DNA of 18,972 nucleotides, taken from NCBI GenBank assembly GCA_913046805.1, contig CAJWTA010000015.1:1-18972 (forward strand), written 5' to 3'. The first letter of the stretch is position 1; each line of letters starts with the position of its first letter. This DNA comes from an uncultured Fidelibacterota bacterium (GTDB taxonomy: Bacteria > Marinisomatota > Marinisomatia > Marinisomatales > TCS55). Position numbers and translations under genes: made by a program. The notes beneath the pieces were generated by a model. That model was given only the letters and a program-made list of their open reading frames with translations. It had not been told where the DNA came from and searched no databases. Below are positions 1 through 6,761 of this stretch, piece by piece.

Positions 1-377
1 GCTGATTTCATTGTTTTTTTAGCCTCAGATTTATCTCCCATTGCATTTATTATGTCTGGTTTTGGTCCAATGAAAGAAAAATTGTTCTCACTACAAATTT
101 TCGAAAAATCGGAATTTTCTGCTAAAAAACCGTACCCTGGATGAATGGCATCTGAATTTGTAATTTCACCAGCTGAGATAATGCTAGGTATACTTAAATA
201 AGATTCACTGCTCTGAGGGGGGCCTATACAAACAGCTTCATCAGCAAATTTTGTATGAAGAGATTTTTCATCTGCAGTTGAATAAACCGCAACAGATTTT
301 ATTCCAAGCTCGTGACACGCACGAATAATTCGCAGAGCAATCTCGCCGCGATTAGCAATTAGTATTTTTTTATACAT
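1..377 (-). CDS. accC: Acetyl-CoA carboxylase, biotin carboxylase subunit (N-terminal part, cut by window edge)
   Basis: Biotin carboxylase uses ATP and bicarbonate to carboxylate the biotin carried by AccB, the first half-reaction of acetyl-CoA carboxylase in fatty acid synthesis. About 125 residues are visible. They start [20 protein letters not shown], the hallmark N-terminus of the family, followed by VAVYSTAD, the [11 protein letters not shown] motif near residues 84-94 and FIGP near 103. This is the preATP-grasp domain and the beginning of the ATP-grasp region; the catalytic part lies outside the window. The ATG follows the accB stop by a single base (TAA-A-ATG), so the two are translationally coupled and made in matched amounts. 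There is no separate promoter. The paralogues pyruvate or propionyl-CoA carboxylase share this N-terminus, but the adjacent short accB supports accC. Confidence 0.95.
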   Translation of the reverse strand, partial: MYKKILIANRGEIALRIIRACHELGIKSVAVYSTADEKSLHTKFADEAVCIGPPQSSESYLSIPSIISAGEITNSDAIHPGYGFLAENSDFSKICSENNFSFIGPKPDIINAMGDKSEAKKTMKS

Positions 378-378
378 T

Positions 379-837
379 TTACGAAGGATTGATTTTAAAA
401 AGAGGCTGGTTATACTCTACTGGATCAGCATTATTTATCAACACCTCAGAAATAACACCATTATATTCAGCTTCTATCTCGTTCATTATCTTCATTGCTT
501 CTACAATGCAGAGTGTATCTCCTTTTTTAACACTATCTCCAACTTTTACAAATGGATCAGCTTCAGGAGAAGAAGCTGCATAAAAAGTCCCAGGCATTGG
601 AGAAAGGACATTATTTGAATTAGTGGTTGCAGGGTTTACACTAACATCATCTTGGGAAGAATTAATCTCTGTGGGTTTAGATAGATTTTGTGGCTTTATG
701 TGGGCTTTTTCATCAACAACGTTTATTCCGGGAGATTTTACTACACGATACTTTCTACCCCAAAAATTCAAATCTATTTCGTTAATGTCGCTGTTTTCTA
801 ATATGTAAATGATTTCTTTTAATTTGTCTTGCCACAT
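379..837 (-). CDS. accB: Biotin carboxyl carrier protein of acetyl-CoA carboxylase
   Basis: AccB carries biotin between the biotin carboxylase and the carboxyltransferase in the cytoplasm. The 152-residue product has normal length. It has an N-terminal helical segment (about 1-20), a Pro/Ser/Asn-rich flexible linker (about 36-75) and a C-terminal biotinyl domain (about 77-150) that starts with [10 protein letters not shown]. The biotin-accepting lysine is K116 in EAMKIMNEI; the family usually reads EAMKMMNEI or EAMKLMNEI, so the local sequence is standard. The SP-x-PGTFY and 'thumb' region ([14 protein letters not shown]) mark it as an AccB-type carrier rather than a lipoyl domain. It lies 44 bases after efp and 1 base before accC, the common efp-accB-accC order of many bacteria. 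Only a weak ribosome binding site (AGAG) precedes the ATG. Confidence 0.96.
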   Translation of the reverse strand: MWQDKLKEIIYILENSDINEIDLNFWGRKYRVVKSPGINVVDEKAHIKPQNLSKPTEINSSQDDVSVNPATTNSNNVLSPMPGTFYAASSPEADPFVKVGDSVKKGDTLCIVEAMKIMNEIEAEYNGVISEVLINNADPVEYNQPLFKINPS

Positions 838-881
838 GATTTTCTCTAATTCTTGTTATGTATAATCCTGAGAAGATACGA

Positions 882-1445
882 TTAAGTTTTCACACGTTCA
901 ATATATTCTCCAGAGCGTGTATCAATTTTTAATTCATCATCTATGTCAATAAACAAAGGTACTTGGAGTGTGTATCCTGTCTCAACTGTAGCGGGTTTTG
1001 TCGCTCCAGTAGCTGTATTGCCTTTAACTCCAGGCTCTGTATCGGTAACATTAAGCTCAACATGTGCAGGTAGCCTTACATCAAGTACATCTGACCCATC
1101 AAACAGTAAATCAACATTCATGCCAGGTTTTAAAAAATTCTTGGTTTCATTAATTCTTTCATTAGATATATTAAACTGCTCGTATGTAGAATTATCCATA
1201 AAGATATAAGAATCAGAATCGTTGTAAAGAAACTGCATTTCTTTAGCTTCGATTTTAAGAAATTCAAGTTTAACGCCAGCATTAAATGTTTCATCGATTA
1301 TTTTACCCGATGAAATGTCTTTTAATTTAGTCCGTACAAATGCAGGACCTTTACCAGGCTTAACATGTAAAAACTCAACGACTTTCATACGTTTGTTTTT
1401 GTGAAGTATTACTGAGCCATTTTTAATATCAGATGTGTTTGCCAT
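882..1445 (-). CDS. efp: Translation elongation factor P
   Basis: EF-P binds ribosomes stalled at consecutive prolines and promotes peptide bond formation. The 187-residue product matches the usual three-domain, tRNA-shaped family: an N-terminal KOW-like domain (1-64), a central OB domain (about 65-127, containing YEQFNI) and a C-terminal OB domain (about 128-187) ending ATVETGYTLQVPLFID...IDTRSGEYIERV. The loop that reaches the peptidyl-transferase centre reads KPGKGPAFVR with lysine at residue 32. This is the type that is beta-lysylated by EpmA or otherwise modified on lysine, not the arginine type rhamnosylated by EarP. No modification enzyme is in the window, so its state is unknown. The start is well supported by an AGGAG five bases upstream of ATG. 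Confidence 0.97.
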   Translation of the reverse strand: MANTSDIKNGSVILHKNKRMKVVEFLHVKPGKGPAFVRTKLKDISSGKIIDETFNAGVKLEFLKIEAKEMQFLYNDSDSYIFMDNSTYEQFNISNERINETKNFLKPGMNVDLLFDGSDVLDVRLPAHVELNVTDTEPGVKGNTATGATKPATVETGYTLQVPLFIDIDDELKIDTRSGEYIERVKT

Positions 1446-1450
1446 TCTTT

Positions 1451-1455
1451 CTCCT
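1451..1455 (-). promoter_or_regulatory. Ribosome binding site of efp
   Basis: The minus strand reads AGGAG, then five bases, then the efp ATG. It is the best Shine-Dalgarno sequence among the sites I checked here and fixes the efp start. Several other genes in the window have weak sites or none, which fits translational coupling or leader-independent initiation. Confidence 0.8.
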
Positions 1456-1502
1456 AAAAATGTTAAAAAATTTATAACTTAATTTTCTTTTTTTAAAATT
1501 TT

Positions 1503-2438
1503 TTACGCATCACCTAAGTATATCAAGTTTTTAGATGATATTTTAACAAAACTGATGGACCTTTTAAGGTATTTCATACATTGTTCGCGATCTTTCTTTT
1601 CCCTAGCATATTTAACCATGTCTGCGCGCTGAAGTATGCTTGTCAACTCTGTGACTAAGTCACTATCAAAAGGAAACAGGTCGTAATTGTCGCTAATGTC
1701 TTCAGTCGTCATCTCAAGGGCTCTGATAAAAAAACTATTTTCAATGTATTCTCTCAAAATCAATGAAATTTTAACAAAAAAATCTTTTTTTGAAACTTCA
1801 CTAGAAAGCTCAAATTGTTTCAATTTTTCAAGTTTCATCAAGGCAATATTGGTGGGCATTACATAATTACTTCTGTCAACTTTTTCCAATTCTTTTTTTG
1901 ATCTTTTTTTCCACAACGAGATAATTCCGTACGCAATTATTGCAAGAGTAATAATTTTTAGAGCTAGATACAAGTCTTCGTAGGTTTGAACTTTAACAGG
2001 TCCCTTTATTGGAAGAATACCATCTGAGCCAGGGCTGAGATTCATATTTTTTTCTTTAACTGAAACGACCTCTACAATAATTGAATCAGAATTAATTGAA
2101 TAAAGCTTAACGCTATCTAGGTTCAAGATATTAATTTCAATCTCAGGAATAACAATATAACCGGTATCCCAGAAAACAAGCTCAAGGTTTGCTTCAAAAT
2201 TATTTCTATTGGGACTGAACGATGAGCTTTGCAGCTGAAGATTATCCTTAAAACGTAAGTTTGGAAAATCAATTAAATTTGTATCTGGATGACTGACATT
2301 GAGTCTATATGAAATGGGGTATCCGATTGTAGTTTGAAGCGTATCTATTTCTACCGATAAAGCAATGCTTGTATTTTGCTTTTCATCGATGCAAGCATAT
2401 GCAAACAAAAATAAGCTTAAGATGATTTTTTTAACTAT
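1503..2438 (-). CDS. BatD-like membrane protein of a MoxR/DUF58 module, non-standard start
   Basis: Not a confidently named family, but layout and position resemble BatD/DUF4381 proteins encoded beside MoxR and DUF58. The frame has a signal peptide (VKKIILSLFLFAYA, cleavage after AYA), a beta-rich periplasmic domain (about 17-150), one membrane helix (about 157-176) followed by KKRSKK, and a cytoplasmic helical domain with LREYIENSFFIRALEMTTEDI and ILQRADMVKYAREK, typical of the C-terminus of this group. No ATG, GTG or TTG can start the signal peptide: only ATA at 2438-2436 is suitable, overlapping the DUF58 stop as ATAG. The first standard codon is TTG at 2408, which would remove the signal. 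I annotate from the ATA because the hidden N-terminus looks real. The cysteine right after AYA leaves lipidation as a weak alternative. The end and the frame are certain; the start is not. Confidence 0.7.
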   Translation of the reverse strand: MVKKIILSLFLFAYACIDEKQNTSIALSVEIDTLQTTIGYPISYRLNVSHPDTNLIDFPNLRFKDNLQLQSSSFSPNRNNFEANLELVFWDTGYIVIPEIEINILNLDSVKLYSINSDSIIVEVVSVKEKNMNLSPGSDGILPIKGPVKVQTYEDLYLALKIITLAIIAYGIISLWKKRSKKELEKVDRSNYVMPTNIALMKLEKLKQFELSSEVSKKDFFVKISLILREYIENSFFIRALEMTTEDISDNYDLFPFDSDLVTELTSILQRADMVKYAREKKDREQCMKYLKRSISFVKISSKNLIYLGDA

Positions 2439-3310
2439 GACCGTCTTTCTCTTTTTTGAAAAAAACTCATCAAGGGCTCAACATAATCACTTTTCGTTGA
2501 TACATTAATAACATCAAAATTGTTCTTTTTAGATTTATTGTTAAAGCTATCCCATTTTTCATTGATAAATTTTTCAGAATTATCTCTATCTTTTTTTGAA
2601 GTTGTATCGACCCAATGCTCCTCATTAGTTTCAGGATCAAGTATCTTTAACAGGCCTAGATTTGGAATTCTTTTTTCTGCTGGGTCTGAAATACGTATAC
2701 CTATTAGATCGTGTTTTTTGTTTGCAAGCTTTAATGACTTCCAATAATGCTCATCAATAAAATCAGAAATTAAAAAAACAACGGATCTTCTTGTTGAAAC
2801 ATTCATAAGAAAATCTAAGGCAGTTTTAATAGAAGTCTCATTATTAGCGGGCTTATGAAACAATACCTCTCGAATCAATCTTAAAATATGAGATTTGTTT
2901 TTTTGAGGAGGAATGTATTTTTCAACTTTTGAACTGAACAAAATCAAACCAACCTTATCTTGATTTTTGATAGCTGAAAAGCCTAGAACAGATGCAAGCT
3001 CTGCGCAAATATCAGATTTAAGTTGATTGGTTGTTGCAAATCCACCTGAAGAGCTAATATCAACTAAAATATAAACAGTTAACTCCCTTTCTTCTTCGAA
3101 CACTTTTATAAATGGAGCATTATTTCTTGCGGTTACGTTCCAATCTATCAATCTAATATCATCTCCAGGATAATATTCGCGTACCTCAGAAAATGTCATG
3201 CCCTGCCCTTTAAAAACTGAATGATATTCGCCACCAAAAAGATCGTTAACTAATCCTTTAGTTCTAATTTCAATGTGTTTGACCTTTTGAAGTATTTTCT
3301 TTGGAATCAT
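2435..3310 (-). CDS. DUF58 domain protein with degenerate VWA/MIDAS fold
   Basis: The 291-residue soluble protein carries the DUF58 signature: FSEVREYYPGDDIRLIDWNVTAR at about residues 40-62, then FIKVFEEERE. A von Willebrand A-like domain follows, with ILVDISSSGG at 81-90; D84, S86 and S88 form the DxSxS metal-ion-dependent adhesion site. LISDF near 180 is the later VWA strand. DUF58 proteins accompany MoxR ATPases; the module is thought to act in metal-cofactor insertion, envelope stress or protein maturation, but the exact role is not established here. There is no signal peptide or membrane helix, so it is probably cytosolic or bound to the membrane through the neighbouring protein. It starts 20 bases after moxR and its TAG stop overlaps the proposed start of the BatD-like gene. 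The usual BatA/BatB VWA genes do not follow. Confidence 0.9.
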   Translation of the reverse strand: MIPKKILQKVKHIEIRTKGLVNDLFGGEYHSVFKGQGMTFSEVREYYPGDDIRLIDWNVTARNNAPFIKVFEEERELTVYILVDISSSGGFATTNQLKSDICAELASVLGFSAIKNQDKVGLILFSSKVEKYIPPQKNKSHILRLIREVLFHKPANNETSIKTALDFLMNVSTRRSVVFLISDFIDEHYWKSLKLANKKHDLIGIRISDPAEKRIPNLGLLKILDPETNEEHWVDTTSKKDRDNSEKFINEKWDSFNNKSKKNNFDVINVSTKSDYVEPLMSFFQKRERRS

Positions 3311-3330
3311 TTATTCTGCAAAGAATAGTG

Positions 3331-4326
3331 TTAGGGTATTTCGATAGAGTCAAATAGTCTTTGAATGATGTCTTCAGAAGATATTTCTTCAGCTTCGGCT
3401 TCATAACTTAGAATGATCCTATGTCTAAGTACGTCCTTACCGATAAATCTAACATCTTCTGGAGTAATGTATCCTCTTCCCTCGAGAAAAGCTCGTGCTT
3501 TGGATGCAAGGATTAAGCTTATAGATGCTCTTGGGCTTGCCCCATTTTCAATCAAATGGGATAAGTCTTCGAGATTATAATCAGATGGATTACGAGTCGA
3601 AAAAATAAGATTTAATATATATTCTTCTACTTTTTCATCTACATAAATGTCATTGATTGATTTTTGAGCTTTTGTAATTGACGAAACTTTAATTTTTGAT
3701 TTTTTAAACTTTAAAGGTTCGGTTCTAGCAGATGATCGTAAAATCTGACGCTCTTCATCTTTATTTGGATAATCAACCTTTAACTTCATCATAAAACGAT
3801 CAACCTGTGCCTCTGGTAACGTATACGTACCTTCTTGTTCAATTGGATTTTGTGTAGCTAAGACTAAAAAAGGAGCTGCAAGCTTGTATGTAGATTCACC
3901 AATAGTGACCTGCCTTTCTTGCATGGCCTCCAATAGAGCGCTTTGTACTTTTGAGGGCGCTCTGTTTATCTCATCCGCTAAAATAATATTAGAAAAAATG
4001 GGTCCTTTTTTTGTTTCAAAACCACTGGTTTTTTGATTGAATATTAGAGTACCAATTAAATCAGCTGGCAACATATCAGGAGTAAACTGAATTCTTTGAA
4101 AGCTAGTATTTATTGAATTTGCTAACGTGCTTACGGTAAGAGTTTTTGCTAAACCGGGAACCCCTTCTAGCAGTAAATGACCATTAGCAAGCATACCTAT
4201 TAGAATTTTATCAATTAATTCATTCTGTCCAACAATCACTTCAGATATTGATTCACGAAGTGCAGGTATGAATTTCGAATCCTTTGCGATTCTATCATTT
4301 ATTTCAGATAAACTAAACTTTTCCAT
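3331..4326 (-). CDS. MoxR-family AAA+ ATPase
   Basis: A 331-residue cytosolic AAA+ ATPase of the MoxR group, usual length. Visible motifs: Walker A GVPGLAKT (55-62), Walker B IILADEIN (114-121), NRAPSKVQSALLEAMQE typical of MoxR (121-137), sensor 1 LATQNPIEQEGTY (156-168), PEAQVDRF with arginine-finger region (171-178), and sensor 2 in GASPRASISL in the C-terminal lid. MoxR proteins use ATP to remodel or activate partners that contain VWA domains, and the DUF58 gene directly downstream is the likely partner. The ATG is six bases after the stop of the lipoprotein gene, so the MoxR module is co-transcribed with the outer-membrane genes upstream. It is often named moxR or ravA-like; I give no symbol because the substrate is unknown. 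Confidence 0.94.
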   Translation of the reverse strand: MEKFSLSEINDRIAKDSKFIPALRESISEVIVGQNELIDKILIGMLANGHLLLEGVPGLAKTLTVSTLANSINTSFQRIQFTPDMLPADLIGTLIFNQKTSGFETKKGPIFSNIILADEINRAPSKVQSALLEAMQERQVTIGESTYKLAAPFLVLATQNPIEQEGTYTLPEAQVDRFMMKLKVDYPNKDEERQILRSSARTEPLKFKKSKIKVSSITKAQKSINDIYVDEKVEEYILNLIFSTRNPSDYNLEDLSHLIENGASPRASISLILASKARAFLEGRGYITPEDVRFIGKDVLRHRIILSYEAEAEEISSEDIIQRLFDSIEIP

Positions 4327-4332
4327 ATTTTT

Positions 4333-4812
4333 TTACTCAATTAGGTGTTTTAATTCGGGGATTTCATTTATCCCCAAACCTAGATATTTTAATTCAAACT
4401 TTACCGATTCAACCATTTCATGGTCAGGATAAGAATCTATAAAATTTTTGTAAAGAACGCGCGCTGAATCATGATTCATTAGCTCATTTGCATGGATATA
4501 TCCTTGCATGAACACAGAAAAAGGAACTTTTGCGCTGTTAGGATAATTTGATGAAAATTTTCTGTACTCAATGATTGATCTTGAAAAATCTTGGAGATCA
4601 CGATAAAATATTTCGGCTATAAGGTATTGCGCATCTGGTGCCTTAGGATGATTTGGAAATTTTGTAACAATTTTCTCGAAGGCCTTAATAGATTCCATTG
4701 GCTGGCTTTCATTCCGTAGCTTCTCAGCTTCAAGATAGTATTCGTCAGCAGACATAAAAATGTCGCATGAAAAAATGCAAAACAACATAAAAAAGTAAGT
4801 AAATTTTTTCAT
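4333..4812 (-). CDS. Small TPR lipoprotein, BamD/YbgF-like
   Basis: The 159-residue product begins MKKFTYFFMLFCIFSC, a lipoprotein signal peptide with lipobox IFSC, so Cys16 is the likely lipidated residue; the mature protein starts CDIFMSADEYY. The rest is helical and built of tetratricopeptide-like repeats: AEKLRNESQPMESIKAFEKI, then two copies with the FPNHP / YPNSA / YPDHE turn near residues 53, 90 and 128, and DAQYLIAEIFY. This resembles the N-terminal part of BamD or the TPR part of YbgF/CpoB, but at 159 residues it is shorter than BamD (around 245). It follows the Omp85 gene by 79 bases, so an accessory role for that barrel is a fair inference, not a proof. It may also have its own promoter in the preceding gap. 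Confidence 0.8.
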   Translation of the reverse strand: MKKFTYFFMLFCIFSCDIFMSADEYYLEAEKLRNESQPMESIKAFEKIVTKFPNHPKAPDAQYLIAEIFYRDLQDFSRSIIEYRKFSSNYPNSAKVPFSVFMQGYIHANELMNHDSARVLYKNFIDSYPDHEMVESVKFELKYLGLGINEIPELKHLIE

Positions 4813-4833
4813 AAAGATTATTAATTATAATTA

Positions 4834-4862
4834 AAATTTAAATAAACAGTGGATTCGGTCAA
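4834..4862 (-). promoter_or_regulatory. Possible weak sigma-70-type promoter before the lipoprotein gene
   Basis: The 79-base gap between the Omp85 gene and the lipoprotein gene reads TTGACC (4862-4857), a 17-base spacer, then AAATTT. The first box is good and the second poor. A perfect TATAAT at 4829-4824 sits too far from it (27 bases). The surrounding DNA is very AT-rich, so chance matches are likely. It could allow separate expression of the lipoprotein and MoxR genes. Confidence 0.22.
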
Positions 4863-4891
4863 AATTGGAAAATTAAAAAAATTCATTATAC

Positions 4892-6751
4892 TTAAAATGC
4901 GTAAAGGAACCCTAATTGAATTTGATAAATTTTTGGGTTTTTAGAATCAAGAGCATAGTCAACTCTTATAGGGCCAACAGGTAACTTCAGAGTCAATGCA
5001 ATGCCATAGTTCCATACCAGACTATCAAAGCTTATGTTTTTTGATTCAGAATAGATATTTCCTCCATCAACAAATAGCACTCCACCTAACCCCCAAACTA
5101 AAGGAAACCTGGCTTCAACATTTGTTAAAGTCATAATTTCTTTTCCAGATGGAATGTTGCTATCTTCATCTTCCTCATCAATCAATCCATCACTATCGTT
5201 ATCAAACCTATCATTGCTATTGTTTAATAATCGCAAAGGTCTAATAGCTCTCAATGTATTACTTCCCCCAAGATAAAATTTTTCAAAGAGAATTGTTTCG
5301 TATTTATCGTAATCGTTTGACCAACCTGATATAACACCTCCGTTTATTCGTGATGCAAGCGTAATATGTTTAAATAAAGTAATATAATTTCTGAGGTCGA
5401 AATTGTATTTAGTGTAAGTTCTATTACCTCCCAAAGGTCCTCCATAAGCATCTAAACGAAAGATGATCATACTGCCATTTCTAGGATCTAGGGGATTATC
5501 TCTATTGTCGCGATTAAGGTGAAACTTAAATTTTCTTTGCTCAATATCTTGACTAAATGCATCTGATTCATCAAATCTCTCAAAAGTTAAGCCAAAATCA
5601 ATAAATGATCGCTGCCGGTTCCATCTAAAAATATTTGAATATTGAAGACCAAATCTTTTTACATAGGGTCCATATTCATCACCAAAGTTTTTAAATTGCT
5701 GGAAAAATAACTTTATTTGAGTTGGAAACTTTAGCGAAAATGGTCGTTGATTGGATATCTTTACATCAAAGCCAAATCTTGGAAAAACAAATCCCTCTTC
5801 AGTTGGTAAAACCACACTTCCATCCGTTTCAAACCTATTCTTAGTACCAAATATCATACGATCGGTCCAATTAATTGAACCGCCGAGGCCAATTAATGAT
5901 CTTACTCCAGGGACATATTCGATTTCATCTAGACCAAATTCTAAAGCTGTTTCACCAACGTTTTTAAATTCTCTAAGCCTGATTTCAAGATTAACAAGCG
6001 TATCTATATCAGAAATTGGATGAGCGATAATGCTAACCGAAGTAAAGAATCCAAGCTCTAAGAGGTTGCGCTTTGATTTATCTATTTTTCTCTTATCGAA
6101 TATTTTACCCTTTTCAAAGACCAATTCTTTTCTTACGAATAAAGTATCAATTCGTTCAGAACCCGATATCCAGAAATCATTAATATAAATTATTTTACCT
6201 TCATCAACTTTTATCTTTATTTCTACTGAATCTTGAATGGACTGGTCAACGTTAATTTTTGAAAAAATCTTACCTTTTTCTTGCAACAACTCATCGATCA
6301 ATGACAGTTCTTTATTTATAACAATTGGATTATAAGGTTGACCCTTAAACAAGCCAAGGCTGGATAGAATTTTATCATTATTTAATGACTTCAACCCAAC
6401 AATGCTTACATTTTTTAAAAAATATTGCTTTCCTTCGTTAATTAAAAAAAATATATCCACTTCATTGTTTACAACATCGAACGAATCCTTGACCGACACC
6501 TCTAAAAAACCTTTTGAATTATAATAATTTTTAATATTGATTGCATCCAGCTTAAGCAGTCTTCTGTCAAAATCAATTGAATTGAATGTCATAATTGAAG
6601 GAGGTTTTAGTTCGATCTGATCTTCCAATTCGTTTGAATTGATTTGATCGTTACCTACAAAAGATACAGTGTTGATAATCCCCCTTTCACTGTTTTGTGA
6701 GAAAGGAATAGTCAATATTAGTATAAATGCTAAATAATATTTACTTTGCAT
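4892..6751 (-). CDS. Omp85-family outer membrane protein, TamA-like (three POTRA domains)
   Basis: The 619-residue product starts with a signal peptide (about 1-18, YYLAFILILTIPFS). Three POTRA-like repeats follow (about 26-106, 109-186, 188-262), seen in phrases such as KNVSIVGLKSLNNDKIL and INDFWISGSERIDTLFVRKEL. The rest (about 265-619) is a 16-strand Omp85/D15 barrel with RDNRDNPLDPRNGS (414-427), LGGSNTLRAIRPLR of loop 6 (494-507) and terminal YQIQLGFLYAF, ending in the aromatic residue recognised by barrel assembly machinery. BamA usually has five POTRAs and about 800 residues; three POTRAs, this length and the tamB-like gene ten bases upstream favour TamA. A true BamA with reduced POTRAs is not excluded. 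Loop 6 contains an acidic insert DxDxDGxxDxxD at residues 517-528, resembling a calcium loop. Confidence 0.9.
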   Translation of the reverse strand: MQSKYYLAFILILTIPFSQNSERGIINTVSFVGNDQINSNELEDQIELKPPSIMTFNSIDFDRRLLKLDAINIKNYYNSKGFLEVSVKDSFDVVNNEVDIFFLINEGKQYFLKNVSIVGLKSLNNDKILSSLGLFKGQPYNPIVINKELSLIDELLQEKGKIFSKINVDQSIQDSVEIKIKVDEGKIIYINDFWISGSERIDTLFVRKELVFEKGKIFDKRKIDKSKRNLLELGFFTSVSIIAHPISDIDTLVNLEIRLREFKNVGETALEFGLDEIEYVPGVRSLIGLGGSINWTDRMIFGTKNRFETDGSVVLPTEEGFVFPRFGFDVKISNQRPFSLKFPTQIKLFFQQFKNFGDEYGPYVKRFGLQYSNIFRWNRQRSFIDFGLTFERFDESDAFSQDIEQRKFKFHLNRDNRDNPLDPRNGSMIIFRLDAYGGPLGGNRTYTKYNFDLRNYITLFKHITLASRINGGVISGWSNDYDKYETILFEKFYLGGSNTLRAIRPLRLLNNSNDRFDNDSDGLIDEEDEDSNIPSGKEIMTLTNVEARFPLVWGLGGVLFVDGGNIYSESKNISFDSLVWNYGIALTLKLPVGPIRVDYALDSKNPKIYQIQLGFLYAF

Positions 6752-6761
6752 ACTTCACAGT

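Noticed and set aside
943..1209. Open frame on the plus strand opposite efp, and similar plus-strand frames throughout (for example 389-583, 5751-6023, 11565-11867, 16831-17115)
   Set aside because: Each lies fully opposite a well-recognised conserved gene, has no recognisable family and no convincing ribosome binding site; they are antisense shadows.
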